A stretch of DNA of 64,000 nucleotides from Conchocele bisecta (taxonomy: Eukaryota > Mollusca > Bivalvia > Lucinida > Thyasiridae). The notes under the pieces were generated by a model, which searched no databases, had not been told where the DNA came from, and saw nothing but the letters and a program-made list of their open reading frames with translations. Positions 53,625-64,000 of this stretch are shown here, piece by piece. The stretch's first letter is position 1; every line of letters starts with the position of its first letter. Location: NCBI GenBank assembly GCA_029237695.1, contig CM055266.1:11425805-11489804 (forward strand). The letters run 5' to 3'. The position numbers were made by a program, and so were the translations under genes.

Positions 53625-54317
53625 AAAGGTACATGCCCACGCAACAGGTTACACTGTACTACTGCTTTTCATTTTCTGTCATGCCTTATATGAGCCATTT
53701 GTCTACCCACTAACGAGTTATTTTTAATTACGGCGCGTGTTAATTGGTGTTAAATCGCATTTTATGTGCCGCGACCAGAAAATGTTTTTTCCGACCTCGT
53801 GCTATTTTTACCAACACGCGTCCAATCATATCACATATTTGACATGCGCAGTGAAGTATCGGAAGTTGAGAAGAAAAATCTCTGTTCGAGTCCAAATCTA
53901 AATCTCCACGTAACTCTTTCCATTTGGTGATCTGGTCGCCAATATTAACCACTCTCTCTCTCTCTCTGTACTGCCTGTCCCTCAGACATTTCGCCTTTGT
54001 TTTGGCCGACGCCGTTTCATACAATTTCCGTCCTGGACGTTTCGACATGTTGATATTCTTGTTTACATATTGGGAAGCCTACTGGCGCGCGTAGCATACT
54101 GCGCATGCGCACCGCAAACCGTGATGTGAAAGTCGTCGTCCCCGCACATTATCAAAATAGACTGTTACCGCCACGCGTCGCTAACAGTAAATTGATAATT
54201 AATAAATGATTATATTTGTATAGCAGACACTCGTAATTTTTAGAACTGGTGGAATAGTGACATAATTATACACTTATTTAATTCCTATAAAGAACATTTT
54301 GTGCCTACTGCGTGGGT
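53625..54317 (-). mobile_element. TTAA-flanked element carrying a conserved ORF block (copy 2)
   Basis: TTAA-AGGTACATGCCCACGCAA opens; the right end stops at CTGCGTGGGTATT without the terminal ACCT-TTAA. Minus-strand ORF 54048-53740 (102 codons, own ATG) begins MSKRPGRKLYETASAKTKAK and includes ERVVNIGDQITKWKELRGDL, then DLDSNRDFSSQLPILHCAC. The first half is very basic, like the N-terminus of a DNA-binding protein. Shared with copy 1, so it was in the element before it spread. No known domain can be named with confidence; it could be a captured host exon or a remnant of a transposon gene. Confidence 0.7.
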
Positions 54318-55701
54318 ATTTCGGTATTTCGCCGTTTGCACCTTGCAATATAGTTTGATCTCGGAAAAAGTTGTTTAGGATATTTGCTTTATCAGAGTCT
54401 GTTTCAGAAATAGTAGAACTAGTATTTAGTTGATGAATAGATATGTTACCTGATGGAGACATGAAACATTTTAAAGTACTCCACCAGTTTTTTGAGGTTG
54501 TTTCATTATTATTTAGTTTATCTGACATATTATCATAATGTGTCTGTTTAGATTTACGTATTAGAGTTATGGTTTCATTTCGGATTTTTTAAAATGTTTT
54601 CCCAATGGCGGATTAACTGAGTACGCTTAGCTTTGTGATATGCCCGTTTCCTATCCTTTATTTTCTTTTTAACATTTTTTGTTAGCCAAGGTGGCCGGGT
54701 TCTTTTGGTCTAATTGTGACAGTTGTATTTGGAATGCAGATTTTCATTAATTCGAGAAGTTTCTCAGTAAAGTTTGTGGCGTAACAGGAAATATTTTCAA
54801 CAAAACATGTTGTCCAGTCTATGGCAGTAATCTTTTGTCTGAGTAAATCGTAATTTCCCTGCTCATATAACCATATTTCTCTAGTATACGTTTTAAATTT
54901 AGGTTTTCCTGAATTCGAATAATGAGTAAATTGGACAATGGTAGCGATGTTCTTGATTCAAGAAAGGATCTCCGGCACCACTTGCGACAAGTGAATTCTT
55001 ATCTGATACAAACAGGAGATCTATGATAGTAGAGGATGTCTCTGTAAAATGTATATAGTCAGTTATTACTTGGTGAAGGCTATATTGTTGTGTACTATTG
55101 TTGTGTAATATTTGTGCTGATTGTGCAGCTATGATGTTATAATTAAAATCGCCTGTAATTATAATATCTTTAATACCGGTATCAATGGCTAAAGGTATAG
55201 CGTCTTCAATTATGTTGTTATCATTTGTATCAGAATTCGAAGGTTTGTAAAATATACGAAGGACTTTTTATTTAATGATAATTCTACCCATATATTTTCT
55301 AATGGCATTATTTCTAGGTCAGGTCGTCTGGTGTAATATATGGTATTTTTTATGTAGATCATCACTCCACCATGACTATCCGGTCTATCTTTACGTTCAT
55401 GTGCACAATATGAAGGTATCATTAGCTTGCTATTATCCACTCTGTCGTTCAGCCATGTTTCAGTAAACGCTAGTATATCAACATTATATAATTCTGCTGT
55501 AATTAAATCTATTTTGGGAAGAATGCTCTGCACGTTATAGTGAATCAATGATACTTTATGTGAGAAGTCCAATGAATATGGAAGTATGTCTGAATTCGGT
55601 GTACTTTCTGACGTGTCACTGTCTGTGGAAAAACTAGCCGTGCTAGCTGATGAAGGGGGAACATTCTCTGGACCTGGGTTAGGATCTGCGCTGTTCGCCA
55701 T
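54318..55701 (-). mobile_element. CR1/Jockey-like LINE, endonuclease domain and linker
   Basis: The APE-type endonuclease starts near 55590: KVSLIHYNVQSILPKIDLIT, LTAELYN..DILAFTETWLND, ERKDRPDSHGGVMIYIKNTI (55440-55340). Further minus-strand pieces follow with frame breaks, to SDKLNNNETTSKNWWSTLKC at 54520-54470. The apparent start MANSADPNPGPENVPPSSA lies on repeat G sequence at 55675-55701. Decayed. Confidence 0.85.
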
Positions 55702-55774
55702 ACCATCAATGAAACGCTCGGCATGCTTCTAACAAGCAATATAGATCAGGCTACATGAGTGTCATATTTGATTA

Positions 55775-56306
55775 TAGTCTGTTTCACAAAAGCTGCCCAA
55801 ATTTTACGGCTATATAAACAATTCAAAAACAAGATTTATTTTGATAATATTAAATTAAAGGAAAAATTAAGAATGAGCCTTATTTTTATTTCGTGAAATT
55901 TGGTCAAATATTGATTTTATTGCGAAAAAACAATTTCCCCATGTTAAATCCCCATAGACATCTTCACGGGCAATTTTTTTGAATTTCAGAAATACTGGAC
56001 CGATTTTTAAATTTAACTTTTGTTTTCTTAGTTAGATCATTTCCAAGCTATCTAACTAGGTTTCGGAGTCAATTTCCCAAAAAAATTTGACTCCTCCCAC
56101 AACTCCTCTACCTTTTTCCCCCCATGTTAAATTCCCATAGACAAATCAATTTTTCGTAATAAAATCAATATTTGACCAAATTTCACGAAATAAAAAGAAG
56201 GCTCATTCTTAAATTTTCCTTTAATTTAATATTATCGAAAATAATATTGTTTTTCAATTGTTTATATGGCCGTAAAATTTGGGCAGCTTTCTTGAAACAG
56301 ACAGTA
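55775..56306. mobile_element. Foldback MITE family A, inserted in a family G copy
   Basis: TAGTCTGTTTCACAAAAGCT opens and GGGCAGCTTTCTTGAAACAG then ACAGTA closes. Family G sequence lies on both sides (55675-55774 and 56307-56360: GGAGCTGCATTGGTCACACA, CCATTTATCCAGTCATAGCC). Confidence 0.85.
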
Positions 56307-56360
56307 GGAGCTGCATTGGTCACACATCCCATAAGCCCATTTATCCAGTCATAGCCACAC

Positions 56361-56737
56361 AACTGTTTATGCGGCATGTTTATATTCCAAACAGATAATT
56401 GTTCATGCATACAGTGTTCGAAACCGGGTATAAACATTTGCTAAAATAAACTTCGTCAGTTTCTTCGGCCATTTTCGTTTTCCCTTATTTATTTGTTTGC
56501 AACGCTGTGCAGGATCATATTTCATTCATAACTACGTGTATATACAATCAAATACATTCGAGGTTCCAATCAAATACAATCGAGGTTCCCAGTAATTAGC
56601 CGGTACCCATTTACAGCTGAGTGGGCTGAAGCAGTGTGGATAAAGGGTCCAAGAACACAAAGCACGCCTCGAGTGAGGCTCGTACTCATGACCGTCAGAT
56701 AATGTACAATATCTCATGAAAAATGTTATACACTTTA
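56361..56737. other. Unassigned spacer
   Basis: It includes the 13-bp direct repeat CGAGGTTCC(A/C)... at 56559 and 56582 (ATTCGAGGTTCCAATCAAA / AATCGAGGTTCCCAGTAAT). No gene seen. Confidence 0.4.
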
Positions 56738-56905
56738 CGATATTTTCTGTTAATGACGTCGAAAGTTGACGAAATGTTCGGAGCAATTGTGGAAAAACTC
56801 GTAAACTTTCAACATCATTTTTACAAAAAAAATATCACAGTTTCTGTAAATGTTTTTCATTAAAAATATCACATCTTCTTAGGTACACACTCGCATGGCT
56901 TGTCT
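56738..56905. repeat. Diverged foldback
   Basis: TGACGTCGAAAGTTGACGAA faces CGTAAACTTTCAACATCAT. Related to 38930-39100. Confidence 0.65.
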
Positions 56906-57298
56906 CAAATGCTCTCAGAATGAATTTAGGACCATTTGCTGCGCTGGCACTGGAGAGGCGTCTGACGCAAATTATGTTGGAAACAGCATGCCTGATATAA
57001 GGGGGTTTGTGTAGGGGTGTACACATTCATCGCCATTTACGGAAAATTATTATTACTATATTTTAACGAATAGGGCGACACAAACGCAGTAATGCGCGAG
57101 TCAGATCCACGTATTTCGCTGACAATTTAGCGATTGAGTCACGAACACAACCGGCACCTTCCTGTTGTGGCATGCCACATTTCATAATTAGATATAAATT
57201 AGTGCATTATGGCAAACATCTAGGCTATCAAAGGCACTGTATGTCAGATGAAGTCCCAGATACACAGTATGTGTTTTTGCGTCAGATCTGCAAAATAC
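56906..57298. other. Unassigned spacer
   Basis: Short frames only; no domain, splice-bounded exon or known repeat found. Confidence 0.4.
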
Positions 57299-57572
57299 AA
57301 GGTGTATGCATGATCACGTGGTTACAACAACTCTTTAGTAAGTATTATTTGATATTTTCCTTAATATGCAACGGATTTTGATTAAATATGGCACAGCAAA
57401 CGCGTCTTCAAGAGCTGCATTTGGTGGTCCAGTGAGTTCGGCACAGACTTATGTCGTTTTTGCGAAGAATCGATTTCCGTGTCGGTAGACACGGAAATCG
57501 ATTCTTCGCAAAAACGATAGAAGAAGTTTCAGTACTTGTTGTTGTTGTTAGTACCACGTGATCATACACCTT
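57299..57572. mobile_element. CACGTG foldback MITE
   Basis: AAGGTGTATGCATGATCACG opens and ACCACGTGATCATACACCTT closes. The inner palindrome 'TTGCGAAGAATCGATTTCC' centres at 57480-57490. Confidence 0.9.
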
Positions 57573-57649
57573 GAAATAGATACTCAAGACATCACACCAT
57601 TTCATTTGTTCTAATTCCAAAGTGATTGCGTTAAATTCAAGTATATATC

Positions 57650-57976
57650 AAGGTGTATGATCACGTGGTACTAACAACAACAACAACAACAACAAGTAAT
57701 GACATTTCCAGAGTGTCCTTATTACGTAACGGATTTTGATGAAATATGGCGCATCAAACGCGTCTTGTTAAGCTGCATTTGGCGGTCATTGTATTTTCGC
57801 TTAAACTTCTGTCGTTTTTGCGAAGAATCTATTTCCGTGTCTCCGACCCGGAAATCGATTATTCGCAAAAACGACATAAGTCTGTGCCACCAAATGCAGC
57901 TCATGAAAACGCGTTTGCTGCGCCATATTTCATAAAAATCCGTTGCATATTAAGGAAAATATCAAATAATACTTAC
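57650..57976. mobile_element. CACGTG foldback MITE, right end cut by the LINE
   Basis: AAGGTGTATGATCACGTGGT opens. The second arm stops at TTAAGGAAAATATCAAATAA then TACTTAC, where the right ACCACGTGATC terminus should follow but LINE sequence begins. It lies 78 bp from the preceding copy. Confidence 0.8.
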
Positions 57977-57984
57977 TCAACGAA

Positions 57985-58757
57985 TAAGCCCGATAAAAAC
58001 ATTGTACCGCTTATGATCTTTGACCCGAACACTAGAAGAAAATACACCAGCATTCTGCAAGCTAACGACAAATTGAAAACACAAGAACAAAAGAAATCCC
58101 CCCCCCCCCCCCCCGGTTGGCCTTTGACAGACCCTGCCGAATACAGGAACTCTACGGACTACGGAATTGAGTCACAGTGACTCCGTACATAAAATAGATA
58201 CAATAGTTTCACAAACTCGGAATAATACAGCACATCGAACCCCTGTGGAACAAATGTACCCCAGTGTGGTAAAAGAAATAAAACGATCAGATACAATAGA
58301 TACGGTAACTTCGCAGAATATTAAACCAACGCCTTTGTCGTCTGCATTTAAAGGTAAATACAGAGGACGCGTTAAAATGTATTACATTGGCGGTATAGAT
58401 AGCGATTCGAACCAACAAGGCCTAGAGGACTATTTACTGGAGCGACAGATTACGCCATTATACACGTCACTATTCAACAGCAGAAATGGCGATTTAGCAG
58501 CGAAAATCACTGTGCCTATTTATCAGGGTGAACGTGTAGAAGAACACGATTTCTGGCCGAGATTCACCCGATGTCGCCAATGGCTGTCCCGCAACAAGTG
58601 GGACGAATATCGTAACAACTATAATACATATGAGTATTACGACGTAAACAACGAAAACACGTATACAGATAGCAACGACCACTACGGCGATTATAATCAG
58701 CCCGCGGATAGCCAGTACCGCCACGATGTGGATTACAGTTACGAAAACATAGACTAG
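57985..58757 (+). mobile_element. LINE ORF1 (5'-truncated, one frameshift)
   Basis: The frame opens without a Met: IVPLMIFDPNTRRKYTSILQ, a Pro run coded by 17 C (58098-58114), then WPLTDPAEYRNSTDYGIESQ. A one-step shift near 58175 leads to DSVHKIDTIVSQTRNNTAHR and on to TAG at 58755-58757. A conserved-looking core is GRVKMYYIGGIDSDSNQQGL, LLERQITPLYTSLF and DFWPRFTRCRQWLSRNKWDE. The C-terminus is rich in Tyr, Asn and Asp. Position five bases before an endonuclease ORF marks it as a LINE ORF1, a nucleic-acid binding protein. The fold is unassigned. Confidence 0.7.
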
Positions 58758-58761
58758 CACC

Positions 58762-59086
58762 ATGGCTTCACACACACATATAAACTTCACGGTGACAACA
58801 AACTCACGATTACGCATGGCCACGTGGAACGTTAGAGGTATTATGTCATCCGCAGCAAGCTTGGGATACCTTTTAGAAAATAAAGACATAGACATCGCCT
58901 TCATTACGGAGCATAAACTATTCAATCATTCTAAGACTTTTATGTCATCCATTAATACAGAATATAGAGACATAACATGCTGTGACAATAATTACGATAT
59001 CTACAGTAATGTCAAATGTCGTAAAGGTGGTGTCTCCATATTATATCAAAGGACTGAAAGTCCTGAAATCCTTCGCAGTTGCGACA
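58762..59086 (+). mobile_element. LINE ORF2, first part of APE endonuclease
   Basis: ATG at 58762 begins MASHTHINFTVTTNSRLRMA. TWNVRGIMSSA (catalytic Asn of APE motif I), then DIDIAFITEHKLF (catalytic Glu), and KCRKGGVSILYQR follow in order. Coding stops matching at about 59086, where a foreign LINE end begins; the domain resumes at about 61205. Confidence 0.85.
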
Positions 59087-59340
59087 AAAAGTATTCTCTC
59101 AAAGAGTCGTCACAGACTGGAATGCACTCCCTAGTGATTGTGTAAATTCGAACACACTAAATAGTTTCAAAAGTTCACTCAACTCCGCCTGGAAGAAGAG
59201 ACCCAGCAAATTCAACACGTGAAAATATTGTACAGACATTTTAACCATGATTTAGTTGCGCTCTCCCCCCAGTTTCAAAGACAATTATCCAATTTGACGT
59301 CGCTAAAATAGGCCAGTACAAGCCTAGCTTACAAGAAACG
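59087..59340 (+). mobile_element. 3' end of a different LINE inserted in the endonuclease
   Basis: In a new frame: SKRVVTDWNALPSDCVNSNT then LNSFKSSLNSAWKKRPSKFN and a stop. RVV-DWNxLP-x-VVxxxSxxxFKxxLxxxW is the standard end of CR1/RTE-like RT proteins. A 3'UTR-like stretch follows. It is the left part of a ~2.1-kb insertion. Confidence 0.7.
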
Positions 59341-61204
59341 GCCTTCAACCAAGGTTGAACCAAGGTAGGTAGAAAATTAAAAAAAAGTACTTGCCCAGGT
59401 CAAAAAGTTACTCGCCCATTTTTTTTTAAAAATAAATTGCTATTTCCAGTTTTTGTAATGTTGCATCTTATTTATAAAAAAAAAGCTTTTACATATGATC
59501 ATTACCAAAACGTATGAGACATATTCACTATTATTGTTATTTATATTTTAAGTATTAAATGAACATAAACAAATAAATAGCAGCGAATTTGCTCAAAGGC
59601 TTGCACACTTCTTATTTTCTATAAGCGTTGAGGGACATAGATTTAGTTTAATTTATAGTGGCTATGTTTGCATGCGCTGCGTGCTGCCTTAATTACTAAA
59701 TTCAATGGTTTCGGACCCGGCGCCGACCGTTTCGTCCCAAGCCGTTATGTTCGGCGTCTGAAATGCGCGTTAACCCAACTATATTCGAGACGATATATGT
59801 GGCCGCGTATACACTAGTCTATATTCGCAGTCCTATTATTTGTTAGCCCGGCCGCGTAAAGCCGACAAATAATCCGTGAATTAAACTTGCCCGATATGGA
59901 CCGTGTTCAAAATCGCTAGAGATTCTACCCGTAACCGTGTACATAGACACTGCTTGAATCTTACTTCCCGCAAATTGACGTAAACTGTAAACAACAAATG
60001 GTCGCTGAATTAATACCATTTGTTGGCCGTTATCGATGGAATTAATTGGCAATTTCTTCCAAAAAAAATAATCCTGACCTAATCTTTCACTCGCCAAACT
60101 GGGCGGTGCCTGTACAAAGTACTCGACCGCCACAAAAAGCACGCGCCATGGCGAGTGAAATTTCAACCCCTGTAAATTATTGTATCGATTCAGGTGCGCG
60201 AAATGACCTGAACTGAAGCCATAAACTGAAGCCATCACAGGCGCTCGGATTGTTCAACAAAAATAATAGAGAGTCGCATTTCATCACACTATCGGATTAT
60301 TTAATGATTAGGATGCATGTTTTGTTGAACGGGTATATAATAAATAGGTTTTTGGATTTGTACGGAAATATATTTCGGCGTACTCGTTCGTTCGGCGGAA
60401 CCTAACATTTTTCAAACTCTAAGACAATGTTTCCTTTGTGAAGTGTATCGTACTGCATTTTCTGTGTAACGTCATTATAGATTAGTTGATGTTTTAAGTA
60501 AAATGGACACTGATTAATAATATCGATGGCTCAAGATGATTATTTAAAGCATGCGGTATGTAACTGTCAAAAAACAATGTTTCTGTTTTAAACCATCATC
60601 ATTTCGTTGTCCAATGTTGGATTTTATCGAGCCATTGACCTATGACTATGTAAACGATTCTGTAATTTGTCGGCATAAAATGGCGGAAACTACTTTTCAT
60701 GAGACACGAGGTTAATTGTATCAGTGCGCGTGAAAATAATATACTCAAATTAATACATGTCAGTTTATATTATATTAAATCAGATAAACATTTTGTAATA
60801 TAAATGTCGTACAGAAAAATTAACAACACATGTATTACACTACACAATATAATGTTAGCTCACTATCAGAACTATTTTTCATGGCGTATAACTACGTATA
60901 AATTACATGTGGAGCGGTCGATCATTGCGCTAAAAATATAACCTTCCTAACAAAATATTTATTATGAAACACGACAGTCAATATATTATAAAATCACAAA
61001 CTGTTTTTAAAAATATAACTGTAGCTGAAAAAAAATGTAGCTGGCCAAAAATGTGAGTGACACGTTCATAATGCACCGCTCGCTTTGGAACTCTCTCACG
61101 TGGCGTAGCTAGAATCATGAAGCATGAAGTACGTTCGTTGGTCGACAATTACTCATTTGCATAAATCATGTGAGGTCTCAAAAACCGTATAAGGACTATA
61201 TCCA
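59341..61204. other. Remainder of the insertion; unassigned A+T-rich DNA
   Basis: AGTACTTGCCCAGGTCAAA and GTTACTCGCCCATTTTTTTT lie near 59380-59420. An open frame on the minus strand (60238-59843) has no recognisable domain. The stretch is A+T-rich, free of the window's common repeats, and ends just before the short palindrome TATCCAAGCAAATATGCTTG at 61199. Confidence 0.4.
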
Positions 61205-62815
61205 AGCAAATATGCTTGGATAATAAAACGTCACTCGAATTCTCGATAAGGAAAATATACGAGGTATCAGACGAGCGAATTGCTGGTATCGAAATTTCAC
61301 ATTCATGTAACATGAAACTGTTCGCATTTTGTGTATATATGCAATCCGCAAACTATGTTAATGAGCATTATATGCAATATATCAATACGTTACAAGCTAT
61401 TTGTGACTCGTATTCTGAGCATGGCACTATAATATTTCTAGGTGACATGAACGGTGAAATTATTCATCATACCAGTATTTCCTCTCACTCATTTAGAGAT
61501 AGAACACTCACGAAATTCATGCAACAAAATGATATGACCTCATTAGTTTACTCAAATGATCGTATAGGTCCGCCATTTACTTTCATAACTATGGAGAAAA
61601 TGCTAGACCATGTGATCATGTATAACCATAACTTGTGTTTTTTTCAGCGAGATTGAAATCATAGATGATGATTTATACTACGTGTCTGACCACCTCCCGA
61701 TATGCATAACTATTAACAATCCCATAAACTGCACTCATGTGAAGAATACGACTGCGCACGTGGCATGGAATAAAATAACAAACGATCAAATACAAGCCTA
61801 TCAACAGTCATTGTCGTCCTCGCTAGAAAATCTGCCGCTCGAGGACGTTGATACAATATATGGGGACATAATACACGCTATTTTGATCGCCTCAGATAAA
61901 ACGCTTCCGATTAGAAAATACAATAGTAACTCTAAACCGTATTGGTCGAAAGAAGTTAAACTATCGCACGACGCCCAGACGCAAGCACGCCGACTCTGGA
62001 TTGCCCAGGGTAGACCCAGGGGCAGGCAACACCAATCGTTTGTAAATTATAAAAATGCCAAACGAATTTTCGTAAATACACAAAAACAAGCCATACCGGC
62101 AACAAATAGAATTAAATTTTATTTTGCAGCTAAACGAGACTGCTGAATGCGACAATCGATTATTCTGGTCTTTAATTAATAGAAAGAAGGGAAAAGGCAC
62201 ACAAACGTGTTGTCAGCTTGAGACCGAATCTGGTGTATCACGTGACCCCAGCGTTATCTCTGACGGGTTTTCGACATATTATAAAGAGCTATACACGCCC
62301 TTACGCGAGGCACAATTCGACACTAAATATAAATACTGTATTGAACGTGAATTTGAGAAATTAAAGCAAACAAATTCACAATTACGTAATGTACCGAGCA
62401 TAGAACCTAATATTGCCATGGAAACAATTGAAACACACGTCCGATCACTGAAAAATAGCAAGGCCGCTTCATACGACATGGTATATAATAAACATATCAA
62501 ATTGGGTGGACCTGCACTGTGCCACGCCCTTATAGATCTGTTTAACATAATTATATCATCCGAGGTTATACCATGTAATTGTAAGCGAGGAATGATAATA
62601 CCTATATATAAGGATAACGGTAAACCGAGGACTGACCCTAGAAATTATAGGCCTATCACATTGTTACCAGTCATTTATAAGCTATTTGAGAAGGTAATAA
62701 TACACTATACTCTGACAAAATTGGTGTGCGATAATAACATACCATTTCCGAATAAACAACAAAATGCGTACCAAAAGCACACCGGTGCTGTAACTACGGG
62801 GCGCCATGCAGGACA
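61205..62815 (+). mobile_element. LINE ORF2, end of endonuclease and start of RT
   Basis: The endonuclease resumes: SLEFSIRKIYEVSDERIAGI, TIIFLGDMNGEI (GDMN), then DHVI and after a frameshift SDHLPICITINNP (SDH motif) at 61685-61720. The linker has NSKPYWSKEVKLSH and RRLWIAQGRP. After a second shift near 62140, the N-terminal RT region is SLKNSKAASYDMVYNKHIKL, GMIIPIYKDNGKPRTDPRNY then RPITLLPVIYKLFEKVI (62590-62700), and QNAYQKHTGA. It ends before the catalytic YADD, replaced by a minisatellite. Two or more frameshifts make it inactive. Confidence 0.85.
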
Positions 62816-63085
62816 GGTTAATTATGTGTACAAAATTGAGTTTTGTTACACTAAAAATCACAAAATTCAATTCTGTGTCACAAAATTCAATTCTGTGTCA
62901 CAAAATTCAATTCTGTCAATTCTGTGTCACAAAATTCAATTCTGTGTCACAAAATTCAATTCTGCATACGTTTCGTATACAAAATTCATTTTTGTTATAA
63001 AGTATTCAATTTTGTAAGACAATAATTGAGTTTTGTGAAGAAAATTCAGTTTTGTGGGACAGAATTCATTTTTGTCCACAAAAAT
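62816..63085 (+). repeat. ACAAAATTCAATTCTGTGTC minisatellite
   Basis: The 20-bp unit is perfect four or more times at 62865-62965. Looser versions extend both ways as ACAAAATT-N-AATTTTGT-like half palindromes (TTGAGTTTTGTTACAC, AAAATTCATTTTTGTTAT, GAAAATTCAGTTTTGTGG). The apparent protein frame through it is a by-product. Confidence 0.9.
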
Positions 63086-63392
63086 TAGTTTGCGTAGGAT
63101 AGTCTATGTCATCTCTACGTTGATTGGTTGAGATCGGTCTTAGTCCATTTTACTAGATGGTGGAGTACACTTGCAGTTTAAATATTTCAATGCGAAAATA
63201 TAACCCAATATATCAATATTATACTTCTTTATGGACAGTTATTTTGGTTATATTATGATTACAAATGAGTGGTCACACCATATAAGCATATATACTTTGT
63301 GAAGAGAAATAAGAAAAATATTCAGAATTTTCCCTCAATTATGTAAACAGGGTCAAACATAAAGTAGCCGGGACATGAGAGCATGCCATATA
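63086..63392. other. Unassigned spacer with foldback I end motif
   Basis: GAGTGGTCACACCATATAAG and AAAAATATTCAGAATTTTCC resemble the ends at 43966 and 47923. No gene seen. Confidence 0.45.
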
Positions 63393-63546
63393 TAGAGAAT
63401 ACCAGGCTAGTGTATTTGGATATCAAGTTTATCAGGCAAGGCTAGGAAACGCGTAGGAATTCCGAGGCTTGCCGAGGAATTCCTACCGTTTCCGAGCCGA
63501 GCCTGATAAACTTGATATTAAAATACACTAGCCTGGTATTCTATTT
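63393..63546. mobile_element. Hairpin element family H
   Basis: AGAATACCAGGCTAGTGTAT, 'GATATCAAGTTTATCAGGC' and GAAACG.GTAGGAATTCC on the left meet the complementary arm, ending AATACACTAGCCTGGTATTC. The loop is CGAGGCTTGCCG. Related arms lie at 22970-23070. Confidence 0.85.
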
Positions 63547-64000
63547 ATCAGGTAACGTTTTATGCTCGAAAATGACATTAGATGACGTCGTATTCTAACA
63601 GTAGATCTAACCTTGTGAAACAAATGGTATTGGATCTGTGTCTACTAGTTGCGAAGTTACGTGTTCGCAACTATGTGTCTACATGCATTATTTACAGTAT
63701 ACACCATCTTAGTATCCATGGTATCTACACAAATACTACAAATGGTTTCCTCAAATGGCCCAATACACACATTCTGTTTATAAACACAGACAGCAGTCAG
63801 AACACAGGCCACAGCGCGTGTACTATTGATTTAACTGGGGCAGATGTACCTTGCGATACACAATAAATGACGTCAGTACTCGCGGGAGATCTACGTGTAC
63901 ATGAATTATGTGTACAATTATAACGCAAATGAGTTTAAATACGAATGGGTTTGTCAACGTTTGACTGTTTGGAGATAGTTGAAGCAAAATGGCAGAATGA
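63547..64000. other. Unassigned DNA to window end
   Basis: A short inverted repeat GTTGCGAAGTTACGTGTTCG / CGCAAC lies at 63648-63672. A 94-codon frame at 63582-63866 has no recognisable domain. The final ATGGCAGAATGA is too short to interpret. Confidence 0.35.

Noticed and set aside
57746..57984. N-terminal extension of the LINE ORF1 frame
   Set aside because: This part lies in the CACGTG foldback MITE and is not LINE coding sequence.
58494..58925. 143-codon hydrophobic frame on the minus strand
   Set aside because: It is antisense to LINE ORF1/ORF2, whose residues are recognisable; a shadow.
59843..60238. 131-codon minus-strand frame as a host exon
   Set aside because: No domain, no matching splice sites, and it sits in an insertion within a LINE.
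62816..63085. CRISPR-like or protein repeat region (KIQFCVTKFNS...)
   Set aside because: 20-bp tandem minisatellite without spacers; the protein frame is incidental.

Overview
The window reads as animal nuclear DNA, most likely from a bivalve mollusc. It is A+T-rich and intron-rich, holds C2H2 zinc-finger exons with GT/AG splice sites, and is crowded with foldback MITEs, non-LTR retrotransposons and rolling-circle-like elements built around 150-440 bp tandem repeats. The species assignment is inference from this repeat style. No viral, bacterial, CRISPR or rRNA sequence was recognised, and no intact tRNA gene. Host coding sequence is sparse. On the minus strand, six exons (49396-49066, 48444-48338, 47902-47770, 46370-46097, 42125-41526, 39404-39148) join in phase into one gene of about 566 residues. 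It has an acidic N-terminus followed by 13 zinc fingers. One extra base in exon 4 (near 46340) breaks the frame. On the plus strand, two separate terminal exons (11534-11811 and 27979-28262) each carry a spacer, two C2H2 fingers and a stop, and both start in the same splice phase. They look like alternative 3' ends of a zinc-finger gene whose 5' part lies before the window. Layout: 1-3.3 kb, MITE pieces and a 177-bp tandem element. 3.6-8.3 kb, an L1/Tx1-type LINE (minus) split by a 2.47-kb Helentron-like element with 440-bp repeats. 8.3-9.8 kb and 12.3-19.6 kb, two copies of a second such family; the larger is nested inside a third family (12.1-20.1 kb). 20-34 kb, foldback MITEs, a CGATAGTA-type microsatellite foldback and a plus-strand zinc-finger exon. 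34.6-37.6 kb, two abutting Helentron-like elements. 38-49.4 kb, the minus-strand zinc-finger gene with repeat-filled introns. 51.2-55.7 kb, a CR1/Jockey-like LINE (minus) carrying two TTAA-flanked elements. 57.3-62.8 kb, CACGTG foldbacks and a second APE-type LINE (plus), itself interrupted by about 2.1 kb. 62.8-64 kb, a 20-bp minisatellite and a hairpin element. The main pattern is that several sequence-unrelated Helentron-like families share one plan: a 5' imperfect palindrome of about 30 bp, a CGTC-rich stretch, a tandem core often carrying TGACCTTGACCT, then a 3' hairpin and a TCTTGT end. They cover roughly 19 kb of the 64 kb.
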